Assembly (NCBI RefSeq): GCF_902498195.1
Contig: NZ_CABVIY010000001.1
Location: forward strand, 1,116,001 to 1,180,000
DNA: 64,000 nt
Reading direction: 5' to 3'
Source of the DNA: Pseudomonas fluorescens
GTDB taxonomy: Bacteria > Pseudomonadota > Gammaproteobacteria > Pseudomonadales > Pseudomonadaceae
The position numbers and the translations under genes are program-made. How positions within the stretch are numbered: position 1 is the stretch's first letter; each line of letters begins with the position of its first letter. This document shows, one piece after another, positions 1 to 7,300 of the stretch. The notes below the pieces were generated by a model, which saw only the letters and a program-made list of their open reading frames with translations, was not told the origin of the DNA and did not search any database.

Positions 1-1
1 A

Positions 2-964
2 GGCCGCGCCGGCTGGAACGTCGTCACCAGTGGCGATGCGGGCACTGCGGGCAATTACAGCCGCGAAGAGCACTACGACTACGACACCCGCTACGGGCGC
101 GCGCAGGAACACGTCCAGGTGGTCCAGGGGTTGTGGAATTCCTATGAGGAGGATGCCTTCGTGCGTGACAGGGCGACGGGGCAATTCCTCGATGCCAGCA
201 AGCTGCACAGCCTCGATCACCGGGGCGAACACTTCTCCGTGGTCGGCCCGCTGAACATTCAGCGTTCGCCCCAGGGCCAGCCGGTGATCTTCCAGGCCGG
301 TGATTCCGAGCAGGGCCGCGAATTGGGCGCCGCCACGGCCGATGTGGTGTTCACCCATGCGGCGAGCATCGAACAGGGCCAGGCCTTCTACCGCGACATC
401 AAGGCCCGGGCGGCGCGCCTTGGCCGCGATCCGGAACAACTGCTGGTGCTGCCCGGCGCCGAGATCCATGTCGGTGACACCGACGAGCACGCCCGCGAGA
501 TCGAGCAGCACTACCATCAGGCCGACCACAGCTTCGAACTGGCATTGAAGGAATTTGGCCGCAACTTTGGCTGGCACGATTTCACCCAGTACGACCTGGA
601 TGCGCCTTTTCCTCAGGAAAGCCTGGAGTCGGCGCGCAGCAGCTTCTTCACCAACGCCAAGCGCATCGCCGACCAGGCGCTTGAGAAAGGCTTCAGCCTG
701 CGTCAGGCCGTGGAATTCGGGCGGCAATTGCGCCCCGGTGCCTTCGTGGGATCGGCACAGACGGTGGCGCAAAAAATGGCTGACTGGTTCGAGGCGCGGG
801 CCCTGGACGGTTTCAACATCTACATTGGCCACCCAGGGCAGTTCCGCCGGTTTACCCAAGAGGTCATACCGCTGTTGCAGGAGCGCGGGTTATACCGCAC
901 GGCCTACGAGGGTACGACTTTGCGCGAAAGCCTGGGGCTGGAGATTCCCCGATTCCGTCGGTGA
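2..964 (+). CDS. LLM-class flavin-dependent monooxygenase, NtaA/SnaA/DszA type (5' truncated by window edge)
   Basis: The frame is open from base 2 to the stop at 962-964, leaving the C-terminal 320 residues; by comparison with the paralogue at 3255 about 119 N-terminal residues are missing. The first visible residues, GRAGWNVVTSG, are the diagnostic motif of the family, and the stretch QVVQGLWNSYEEDAFVRD matches the paralogue at 16 of 18 positions. Family members are bacterial luciferase-like TIM barrels that use FMNH2 from a separate reductase to oxygenate sulfur or amine compounds. It converges on the ferredoxin gene and probably belongs to the same functional block as the monooxygenases at 3255 and 10725. 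The substrate cannot be told from sequence; organosulfur use is inferred from context. Confidence 0.85.
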   Translation, partial: GRAGWNVVTSGDAGTAGNYSREEHYDYDTRYGRAQEHVQVVQGLWNSYEEDAFVRDRATGQFLDASKLHSLDHRGEHFSVVGPLNIQRSPQGQPVIFQAGDSEQGRELGAATADVVFTHAASIEQGQAFYRDIKARAARLGRDPEQLLVLPGAEIHVGDTDEHAREIEQHYHQADHSFELALKEFGRNFGWHDFTQYDLDAPFPQESLESARSSFFTNAKRIADQALEKGFSLRQAVEFGRQLRPGAFVGSAQTVAQKMADWFEARALDGFNIYIGHPGQFRRFTQEVIPLLQERGLYRTAYEGTTLRESLGLEIPRFRR

Positions 965-992
965 GGCCGTCCAGGTAGTTGGCCCCGTCCTT

Positions 993-1370
993 TTATTGCG
1001 GTTTGTCGGGAGCGACCGTGCTCTCGACAGCACCGCGAGCCAGGGCAAAGATGCCGTCCATGCGCCAGTGCTGATTGGTGAGTGACGGGTCAGCCGCCCA
1101 CTCATCCCAACCCGAGTCGCGGCGGTACTGCCCGAGCAGGCCGGCGCTGCGGACCACATCGGGGTCGGGATGACGGGGCTGTTCGCAGTCGGGGTCGACG
1201 TACAGCGCATCGCTCGCGCAATACAGCTCGCACATGAAGCAGGTCTGGCAGGCTTGCTGGTTGGCGATCTGCGGCTTGCCCCCGGCATCCAGGCGCAGGG
1301 CGTTGGTGGGGCACACCTGGACACACTGGCCGCAATCGTTGCACAGGTCCTGGTAAATCAGCTCAATCAT
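993..1370 (-). CDS. 2[4Fe-4S] ferredoxin-type protein, AprB-like partner of the adjacent flavoprotein
   Basis: The protein has 125 residues. Two complete cluster motifs are visible: C10-x2-C13-x2-C16-x3-C20 followed by Pro, and C41-x2-C44-x2-C47-x3-C51. After residue 60 the chain carries a tail (ending near RGAVESTVAPDKPQ) with no motif I recognise, longer than a minimal bacterial ferredoxin. The start codon overlaps the stop of the flavoprotein gene by ATGA (1367-1370), so the two are translationally coupled and probably form one electron-transfer complex. The arrangement resembles the alpha/beta pair of adenylylsulfate reductase, but small ferredoxins next to fumarate-reductase-type flavoproteins are also known in sulfonate clusters. 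Its role as electron carrier is firm; its partner reaction is inference. Confidence 0.85.
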   Translation of the reverse strand: MIELIYQDLCNDCGQCVQVCPTNALRLDAGGKPQIANQQACQTCFMCELYCASDALYVDPDCEQPRHPDPDVVRSAGLLGQYRRDSGWDEWAADPSLTNQHWRMDGIFALARGAVESTVAPDKPQ

Positions 1371-2980
1371 TGGGCGTTGCCTTGTGGCGATGGGTTGAGG
1401 GAGGAGGGCAGCGGGTCGTGGCGTATCCAGGGTTGGTCGACGCCGGCGATCCGCAGGTGGGCGTCGAACTGCGGATTCTGTTCAGGAGTGTCGCTGCGCT
1501 GGTGCATGCCGCGGCTTTCCTTGCGCTGCTCGGCGGCGCTGTAGCACCAGCGGGCGGTGGCCGCCATCGCGGCGATTTCCCGGGCCCGCAGCGGGTTGTC
1601 CTGATCGACCGACAAGCCCTCGCGCACCTCATCCCAAACGCTGTCCAGCGCTTGCAGGGAGCGCCCGATCCCGCTGCCTGAGCGGAACAGGTTTTTCTCC
1701 AATGGGTGGACTTGGGCCTGGATGCGCTGGATCAGCTCGTTCGGCCGGGTCGCGGTGCAAGACAGTCGGGACTGCAAACCCGCGCCGCCAAAGCCTTGCA
1801 GCGCGACATTGCGCTCGGGGTTACCCAGGGCCCGTCGCGCGGCGCCGCGCCCGGCGTACTGGCCGGAAGACAAAGCCCAGGCGGAGTTCTGCGCGCCACC
1901 GCCAGAGGTCGCGCCGGCAATCAACTCACGGCTGGCGGCGTCCCCGGCGGCGAACACACCGGGCACGGTGGTCTGGCAGTCGTCGTCAATCACCCGCAGG
2001 CCGCCGACGCCACGGATGGTGCCTTCGGGATGCAGGGTCACGGCGAATCTGTCGCGCCAGGGGTCGACGCCGCGCCGGTCGAACGGCAGCATCAGGTTCG
2101 GTTGAATCACCGGCAATTGGGCGCGGATGTGCGGGGGCACGCGATGGAGCCGGCAAAACACCGGGCCGTTGAGCAACGCCTTGGCCAGGGCATCGGTAAA
2201 GTCCGGGCCGGTGGAGATGTTCAGCGGACGGTCGGCGGCATCGAAATACTCGCCGAAGCTGTAGACCATCGAGCGAGTCATGCTGCTGCCCGCCGCCGCG
2301 ATGCAGTAATAACTGGAGAACTCCATGCCGGACAACTCCGCGCCCGCTTCAGCGGCCATCAAGTAACCGTCGCCGGTGTTGGTGTGGCTCCCCAGCAAGC
2401 GTGAGAGGAACGCGCAACCGCCGCTGGCCAGCACCACGGCACCGGCGCGAATCTGCCAGTCGCCGCCTGCTTGCCGGCGCCAGCCTCGGGCGCCGGCCAC
2501 TTCGCCACGCTCGTTACGCAGCAGTTCCAGGGCCGGGCTGTGATCGAGGATGGTCACGCCGCTGTCCAGCACCAGCCGCCGCATGCCGCGCAGGTACTCC
2601 GGCCCGCGCAGCCCGCGATACTGGGTCACGCCTTGCTCGTTCTGCGGGAAATCGTAGTAGCCGGCGAGGGTCGGCAGGCTGGTCCAGGTGGTGTCGATGA
2701 TCCGCGCCATCCAGCGCGCATCGGCCAGGCCATGGGCCGTGGCCAGGCGTTTGTCGATGGCCGCTTCGCGCGCGCCGGGCAGCGGCGGCACCCACCAGTG
2801 GCCCGGGCCGGCCGTGGCCGTGACACCACTGGTGCCGCAATAGCCCTTGTCGACCAGGATCACCCGGGCGCCTTCACGGGCCGCGGCGACGGCAGCCCAG
2901 GTGCCGGCCAGGCCACCACCGATGATCAGCACATCGGCGACCAGGTCGAGGGTCGTACGGGAGGCGAGGGGGATCGTCAT
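1367..2980 (-). CDS. FAD-dependent oxidoreductase of the fumarate reductase/AprA flavoprotein family
   Basis: The protein has 537 residues. A Rossmann FAD motif GGGLAG lies at 21-26 with the ribose-binding acid D44 at the end of the second strand. Further on are a second FAD-contact region (GVFAAGDAA) and a C-terminal helical part resembling the L-aspartate oxidase/AprA/SdhA superfamily (HPLEKNLFRSGSGIG). No signal peptide is seen, so it is probably cytoplasmic. It is the first gene of a two-gene unit with the ferredoxin and diverges from the monooxygenase at 3255, sharing a 274-base AT-rich control region. It may feed electrons to, or process products of, the neighbouring oxygenases. A true APS reductase is unlikely because no sat or other dissimilatory sulfur gene accompanies it. 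Confidence 0.85.
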   Translation of the reverse strand: MTIPLASRTTLDLVADVLIIGGGLAGTWAAVAAAREGARVILVDKGYCGTSGVTATAGPGHWWVPPLPGAREAAIDKRLATAHGLADARWMARIIDTTWTSLPTLAGYYDFPQNEQGVTQYRGLRGPEYLRGMRRLVLDSGVTILDHSPALELLRNERGEVAGARGWRRQAGGDWQIRAGAVVLASGGCAFLSRLLGSHTNTGDGYLMAAEAGAELSGMEFSSYYCIAAAGSSMTRSMVYSFGEYFDAADRPLNISTGPDFTDALAKALLNGPVFCRLHRVPPHIRAQLPVIQPNLMLPFDRRGVDPWRDRFAVTLHPEGTIRGVGGLRVIDDDCQTTVPGVFAAGDAASRELIAGATSGGGAQNSAWALSSGQYAGRGAARRALGNPERNVALQGFGGAGLQSRLSCTATRPNELIQRIQAQVHPLEKNLFRSGSGIGRSLQALDSVWDEVREGLSVDQDNPLRAREIAAMAATARWCYSAAEQRKESRGMHQRSDTPEQNPQFDAHLRIAGVDQPWIRHDPLPSSLNPSPQGNAQ

Positions 2981-3047
2981 GACAAGCAGGCTCCAGGCAG
3001 ATTATCGGTAAGTGGGTTTGCCTCCGCCTGGAGTAAGGGGGTCGGTC

Positions 3048-3067
3048 TGGAGATAAAGCTATCTCCA
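3048..3067. promoter_or_regulatory. Short perfect dyad upstream of the flavoprotein gene
   Basis: TGGAGATA (3048-3055) and TATCTCCA (3060-3067) form an 8-base perfect inverted repeat around a 4-base loop, followed by TAAAAA. It lies about 70 bases upstream of the flavoprotein start and could be an operator or a leader hairpin. No known binding consensus was matched. Confidence 0.4.
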
Positions 3068-3077
3068 TAAAAAGGCG

Positions 3078-3185
3078 CTGTGAAATGCTCTTTGGTTATA
3101 AGTACGATATTAAATTAACTGATGTTCGTTTTTCAGAATATTAAACAAATGCATTATTAGGTTAGATCAACAAAGCATTTCACAG
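3078..3185. promoter_or_regulatory. Divergent promoter region bracketed by exact 12-base inverted repeats
   Basis: CTGTGAAATGCT at 3078-3089 is repeated exactly in inverse as AGCATTTCACAG at 3174-3185. The 84 bases between are strongly AT-rich in a GC-rich genome and lie between the divergent flavoprotein (start 2980) and monooxygenase (start 3255) genes. The symmetry suits a regulator that binds both edges and controls both directions. That role is inference; what is seen is the repeat and the base composition. Confidence 0.5.
3115..3159 (+). promoter_or_regulatory. AT-rich element shared with 6093-6137 (copy B)
   Basis: TTAACTGAT (3115-3123), ten unrelated bases, CAG (3134-3136), then AATATTAAACAAA (3137-3149) and CATTATTA. 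The same blocks in the same order occur at 6093-6137 ahead of the aldolase-led operon. This suggests a common regulator or promoter type for the two transcription units. Confidence 0.5.
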
Positions 3186-3254
3186 GTGTATTTGCAACGC
3201 ATAAGGTCAGCCCCCACAGGCCAGCAGCGCCGCTATCAAACGGGGGAGATGCCC

Positions 3255-4601
3255 ATGACCACTGCACCACGACAACTCAAGTTCGGCGCCATCCTCACCG
3301 GTGTCGGCACCGCCCAGAATGAATGGCTGCACCCGGAAATACCCGGCGATGCCAGTATCGATATCGACTGGTATCGCCAGCAGGCCCGGCAAGCCGAGGC
3401 GGCGAAGTTTGACTTGATCTTCATCGTCGACAGCCCCTACATCACCCCGGACTCGGCGCCCCATTTTCTCAACCGGCTGGAACCCCTGACCCTGTTGTCC
3501 GCCGTGGCTGGCGCGACGTCGAAGATCGGGCTGGTCGCCACCTTGACCACGTCCTATACCGAACCCTTCAACGTGGCGCGGCAATTCGCGTCCCTGGACT
3601 TGATCAGCGGCGGCCGGGCGGGCTGGAATGTGGTGACCACCGGGCTTGAAGGCGCCGCCGGGAATTTCGGGCGCGAGCAGCACATCGACCATACCGAGCG
3701 CTATCGCCGGGCCGGCGAACACCTGCAAGTGGTGCAAGGCTTGTGGGATTCCTATGAAGACGACGCCTTTGTGCGCGACAAACAGAGCCGGGTGTTCCTC
3801 GACCCGCAGCGCCAGCACCGCCTGGATCACCAGGGTGAGTTCTTTTCGGTCGCCGGGCCGCTGAACATCGCGCGTTCGGCACAGGGCCAGCCGGTGATAT
3901 TCCAGGCCGGGATTTCAGAGTCCGGACGCCAGCTGGCGGCCAACTATGCCGAAGGCATTTTCGCCGGCGTGGACAATTTCGAGGACGCCCGCGCTTATTA
4001 TCAGGACATCAAGCAACGCACCGCAGCGGCCGGGCGCAACCCCGATCACGTGACCATCCTGCCGGGGATCGCCCCGATCATTGCCGACACCGACGAGCAG
4101 GCCCAGGCCATCGACCGCGAACGCAATGGCGAGCTGGACCTGCACAAGGCGCTGGTGCACCTGGGGCGCCCGTTCAACTATCACGATTTCACCCAATACC
4201 CGCTCGATGAAGCCTTCCCCGAACTGGGCGACCTGGGCAGCAACGGTTATCGCGGCCATGCCGAACACATCAAGCGCGTCGCCCGTGACCAGGGGCTGAC
4301 GCTGCGCCAGACCGCCTTGCGCTTCGCCGCACCGTTTTCGAACTTCGTCGGCTCGCCGAAAACCGTCGCCGACGAGATCGAACGCTGGTTTGTCGAGGGC
4401 GCCGTCGACGGCTTCAACATCCGGGTCGGCGCACCCGGCGAATTCGCCCGGTTCACTGACGAAGTCCTGCCGCTGCTGCGCGAACGCGGCCTGTTCCGCA
4501 GTGAGTACAGCCACAGCACTCTGCGCGGGCACCTCGGCTTGCCGGTGCCGGTCAATCGCTATAGTGCGGCGCGTGAACCTTTAGAGGCCAGGCGGGCATA
4601 A
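3255..4601 (+). CDS. LLM-class flavin-dependent monooxygenase, NtaA/SnaA/DszA type
   Basis: The protein has 448 residues, the usual family length. I chose ATG 3255 because GGGGGAG (3242-3248) sits six bases upstream; an in-frame ATG at 3249 is too close to it and the upstream frame to 3186 has no ribosome site. The motif GGRAGWNVVTT starts at residue 119, and KFGAILTGVG at 9-18 is a typical first beta strand. The enzyme would use FMNH2 and O2 on an organosulfur or amine substrate. It is a close paralogue of the truncated gene at the left edge, with the flavoprotein/ferredoxin pair lying between them on the other strand. No flavin reductase gene is visible in the window, so FMNH2 must come from elsewhere. 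Confidence 0.9.
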   Translation: MTTAPRQLKFGAILTGVGTAQNEWLHPEIPGDASIDIDWYRQQARQAEAAKFDLIFIVDSPYITPDSAPHFLNRLEPLTLLSAVAGATSKIGLVATLTTSYTEPFNVARQFASLDLISGGRAGWNVVTTGLEGAAGNFGREQHIDHTERYRRAGEHLQVVQGLWDSYEDDAFVRDKQSRVFLDPQRQHRLDHQGEFFSVAGPLNIARSAQGQPVIFQAGISESGRQLAANYAEGIFAGVDNFEDARAYYQDIKQRTAAAGRNPDHVTILPGIAPIIADTDEQAQAIDRERNGELDLHKALVHLGRPFNYHDFTQYPLDEAFPELGDLGSNGYRGHAEHIKRVARDQGLTLRQTALRFAAPFSNFVGSPKTVADEIERWFVEGAVDGFNIRVGAPGEFARFTDEVLPLLRERGLFRSEYSHSTLRGHLGLPVPVNRYSAAREPLEARRA

Positions 4602-4611
4602 ATCTCGCGTG

Positions 4612-4641
4612 GCTTGCCCTCCACCCTGTAGGAGGGCAAGC
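4612..4641. terminator. Stem-loop after the monooxygenase gene
   Basis: GCTTGCCCTCC (4612-4622) pairs perfectly with GGAGGGCAAGC (4631-4641) across an 8-base loop. It begins 10 bases after the stop codon of the monooxygenase. There is no T-run, so it may attenuate, protect mRNA ends or be a REP-like remnant rather than a full terminator. Confidence 0.5.
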
Positions 4642-4680
4642 GCCCTCGCTACATGACCTTTACCTCTGTGAGCATCCTGC

Positions 4681-6084
4681 ATGTCGGCAAGCCGGCCTTT
4701 CGATTTTCGGGTGCCGGCGATTGCCGGTTGTGCGTTATTTATGGAGCTGCTGGACGCCACGGCGGTCCTGACGGCGTTGCCGCAAATGGCCGAGGACTTC
4801 GGCGAGCCGGCATTGCGGATGAACCTGGTGGTGTCGTTGTACCTGCTGGCGGCGGCGATGTTCGTGCCCGCCAGTGGTTGGGCGGCGGATCGTTTCGGGC
4901 CGCGGCGGGTGTTCCTGTTCGCCATTGCGCTGTTTACCTGCGCGTCCCTGGCGTGCGCCTTGTCTGGCTCGCTGGTGCAGCTGTCGCTGGCGCGCCTGGC
5001 CCAGGGCGCGGGCGGGGCGATGATGGTGCCGGTGGGGCAGGTGATCCTGCTGCGCTGGTCATCCCGGGGCAACCTGCTGCGGGCCATGGCCTTCCTGACC
5101 GCGCCGGCGCTGCTGGGGCCGGTGGTCGGGCCACCGCTGGGCGGGTTGCTGGTGACCTACGCCTCGTGGCACTGGATTTTCCTGATCAACCTGCCCATCG
5201 GCCTGCTGGGACTGTGGCTGGTGTGGCGCTTTATTCCGGATTACCCGCCCGGCGAGGCAGGCCCGCTGGATGGCAAGGGGCTGCTGCTCAGCGCGGCAGG
5301 CCTGGCGTGCCTGGTGTTTGCGTTCGAAGCCCTGGGTCATGGCCTGCTGCCAGCCGTGCCGATTGCCCTGCTGTTGCTGGCCGGTACGCTGTTCGCCTGG
5401 TTGTACGTCGGCCATGCGCGGCGCTGTGAACGGCCCTTGATCGACCTGGCATTGCTCGATATTCCAACGTTTTCCATCGCGATCTGGGGTGGCAACCTGT
5501 TCCGGCTGGGCAGTGGCGCCTTGCCGTTCTTGCTGGTGCTGCTGTTTCAACTCGGTTTGGGACTCAGCCCGTTGATGGCCGGCCTGCTGACGTTTGCCGG
5601 TGGGGCCGGCGCGCTGGCGATCAAGTTTCTGGCCGCGCCCATCGTGCAGCGATTCGGTTTCCGCCAGACGCTGGTGGGCAACGCGGTGCTGGGCGGATTG
5701 TCCGTGGCGGTCTGTGCCGTGTTCCGGGTGGACACCCCGTATTGGCTGGTGATTGGCCTGCTGTTTGTCGGTGGGCTGGCCCGTTCGCTGCAAATGAGCA
5801 CCCTCGGTGCCTTGACCTATGCCGATGTGCCGCCGGCGCTGTCGAGCCGGGCCAGCAGCCTGGCGGCAATGTCCATGCAACTGAGCCTGAGCCTGTCGGT
5901 GGGGCTGGCCGCCACCTTTCTGGGGATGGTGCAGCGCTGGCGCGGCCACGCCCAGGTGACGGTCGAGGACATCGGCCTGGTGATGCTGTTCAGCGGGGTG
6001 GTGTGCGGGTCTTCACTGTGGCTTTTTCGCCGTTTGCGCGGTGCGGCGGGCGCCGGTTTGTACGCCGTGGCCGAACGAAAATAA
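4681..6084 (+). CDS. MFS transporter, DHA2-like multidrug efflux family
   Basis: The protein has 467 residues and many hydrophobic segments. The first helix carries ELLDATAVLTALPQMA, the LD-x-T motif typical of 14-helix drug:proton antiporters. ASGWAADRFGPRRVF is the motif A loop between helices 2 and 3, and PVVGPPLGGLL is motif C of antiporters. The length is slightly short of most DHA2 members (about 500). The start at 4681 keeps the whole first helix, but its ribosome site is weak. It follows the monooxygenase with 79 bases containing a stem-loop, so it may be partly co-transcribed. Export of a substrate, product or toxic intermediate of the oxygenases is a reasonable guess, not shown. Confidence 0.85.
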   Translation: MSASRPFDFRVPAIAGCALFMELLDATAVLTALPQMAEDFGEPALRMNLVVSLYLLAAAMFVPASGWAADRFGPRRVFLFAIALFTCASLACALSGSLVQLSLARLAQGAGGAMMVPVGQVILLRWSSRGNLLRAMAFLTAPALLGPVVGPPLGGLLVTYASWHWIFLINLPIGLLGLWLVWRFIPDYPPGEAGPLDGKGLLLSAAGLACLVFAFEALGHGLLPAVPIALLLLAGTLFAWLYVGHARRCERPLIDLALLDIPTFSIAIWGGNLFRLGSGALPFLLVLLFQLGLGLSPLMAGLLTFAGGAGALAIKFLAAPIVQRFGFRQTLVGNAVLGGLSVAVCAVFRVDTPYWLVIGLLFVGGLARSLQMSTLGALTYADVPPALSSRASSLAAMSMQLSLSLSVGLAATFLGMVQRWRGHAQVTVEDIGLVMLFSGVVCGSSLWLFRRLRGAAGAGLYAVAERK

Positions 6085-6092
6085 AAATGCAT

Positions 6093-6137
6093 TTAACTGA
6101 TAACAGAATCAGTGAATATTAAATAAAGTAATTATTA
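6093..6137 (+). promoter_or_regulatory. AT-rich element shared with 3115-3159 (copy A)
   Basis: TTAACTGAT (6093-6101), eight unrelated bases, CAGTG (6110-6114), AATATTAAATAAA and AATTATTA. The blocks match copy B upstream of the monooxygenase at 3255. It lies about 320 bases before the aldolase start, leaving a long leader between them. Confidence 0.5.
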
Positions 6138-6456
6138 ACATATAACTATTAAGACTTTTACAGAAGTTTTTTAGACGAATATCTTTGAATCAAGAGATCT
6201 TTCTCTGAAGACAACTCGACCCGACCCCTCGCACGGTGGAGGAGAGCCAAGACCTGAACCACCTGCGAGGGCGCCTGACCATGACCACCTGACCTCATTT
6301 CCCGATATGGCCGCGCACGGCTCTCGCCGAACGTCCCGGCGCCGCCATCCGCCACGATCACCCTCGCGATCCCCGTGCCGGCAACGCCCGAGCCAGGGCT
6401 TCGTTCGCCTGAGAAAAACCGCTCGCCCGCCGAGTGCCTGATCAAGGTTTGCCCGA
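6138..6456 (+). other. Long untranslated leader region of the aldolase-led operon
   Basis: These 319 bases hold no convincing gene. The first 70 or so are AT-rich and continue from the shared element; the rest is GC-rich and contains the stem-loop at 6226-6271. A four-codon ATG-ACC-ACC-TGA frame occurs near 6291 but has no clear ribosome site. The ribosome site of the aldolase gene (AAGG near 6443) closes the region. Confidence 0.4.
6226..6271 (+). promoter_or_regulatory. Strong stem-loop in the operon leader
   Basis: CCCTCGCA (6226-6233) plus GGTGG (6235-6239) pairs with CCACC (6259-6263) plus TGCGAGGG (6264-6271), giving 13 base pairs with one bulged C and a 19-base loop. The purine-rich GGAGGAG run at 6238-6244 falls at the loop edge. 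No T-run follows, so a simple terminator is unlikely; a regulated leader structure is possible. Confidence 0.45.
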
Positions 6457-7290
6457 ATGAGTACGACCAAGCGTTTTCCGCAAAGCATCTACACGCTGCC
6501 TTCCGACAACAACCGCCTGACCCTGGGGGGCGTGCCCCGCCACGAAGACCCGCTGCAGGAGCGCCTGCACCGCAAGCAGCGGCTCGCCGCCGCCTACCGG
6601 CTGTTCGCACGCTATGGCTACGAAGTCGGCGTGGCCGGGCATTTCACCGCCCGCGACCCGATCCATCCCTCGCACTACTGGATCAACCCGCTCGGCGTGC
6701 CGTTTTCGCAGATCACCGTTTCCCATCTGCTGCGCGTGGACAGTCACGGCCAGGTGGTGGAGGGCGATGGCCTGCTCAATACCAGCGCCCTGGAACTGCA
6801 CCATGACTTGCAGCAGGCGCGTCCGGACGTGGTGGGCATCGCCCATCTGCATTCGTTTCATGGCCGGGTGTGGTCGTCGCTGGATCGCCTGTTCGATCCG
6901 ATCACGGCCGAGGCCGGTGCCTTTCAGAACGACCAGGTGATCTTTCGCCGCCACGACCTGCGCACCGCCAGCGGAGCCCTTGAGCAGGACCGGGACATCG
7001 TCAGCCGCGCCTTCGTCGAGCGTTTTGCCGACAACAATTTGCTGATCTGGCAGAACCACGGCCTGTGGGTCACCGGCGGGACGGTGGAAAGCGCGGCCTG
7101 GCGCTTCATCCTCGCTGAAGACACCGCCCGCGCTCATCTGCTGGCGCACTCGGCCGGTACGCCGTCGATTCCGGCGGCGGACGCCCTCGAAGGCGGCATC
7201 GACAAGGCCCGTCACGAGTTTTTCGGCTGGCTCAACTTCCTGCCGCTGTGGGACCTGATCCGCACCGAAGAACCCGATCTGCTCGACTGA
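6457..7290 (+). CDS. Class II aldolase/adducin family protein
   Basis: The protein has 277 residues. The metal site of class II aldolases is visible: H130-x-H132-x2-H135 (AHLHSFH) and the later NHG at 200-202; GHFTARDP at 61-68 corresponds to the substrate/phosphate loop. These enzymes use a divalent metal for aldol cleavage, epimerisation or decarboxylation of small hydroxy-keto compounds; adducin-type members may lack known activity. It opens an eight-gene operon (gaps of -4 to 13 bases) that runs to 17256. It may cleave or trim the carbon skeleton released by the oxygenase, which is inference. Confidence 0.85.
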   Translation: MSTTKRFPQSIYTLPSDNNRLTLGGVPRHEDPLQERLHRKQRLAAAYRLFARYGYEVGVAGHFTARDPIHPSHYWINPLGVPFSQITVSHLLRVDSHGQVVEGDGLLNTSALELHHDLQQARPDVVGIAHLHSFHGRVWSSLDRLFDPITAEAGAFQNDQVIFRRHDLRTASGALEQDRDIVSRAFVERFADNNLLIWQNHGLWVTGGTVESAAWRFILAEDTARAHLLAHSAGTPSIPAADALEGGIDKARHEFFGWLNFLPLWDLIRTEEPDLLD

Positions 7291-7300
7291 GGACCTGGCC

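Noticed and set aside
993..2980. True dissimilatory adenylylsulfate reductase AprAB
   Set aside because: No sat or other dissimilatory gene, organism type does not reduce sulfate for energy, and only the superfamily resemblance is seen.
3183..3197. Sigma-54 promoter before the monooxygenase
   Set aside because: GG and GC elements are present but their spacing is too short.
3186..3254. Upstream start (3186) for the monooxygenase
   Set aside because: The extension has no family similarity and overlaps the promoter region; the ribosome site fits ATG 3255.
6291..6302. Four-codon leader frame ATG-ACC-ACC-TGA
   Set aside because: No ribosome site and no informative codons such as Cys or Met runs; chance occurrence is likely.
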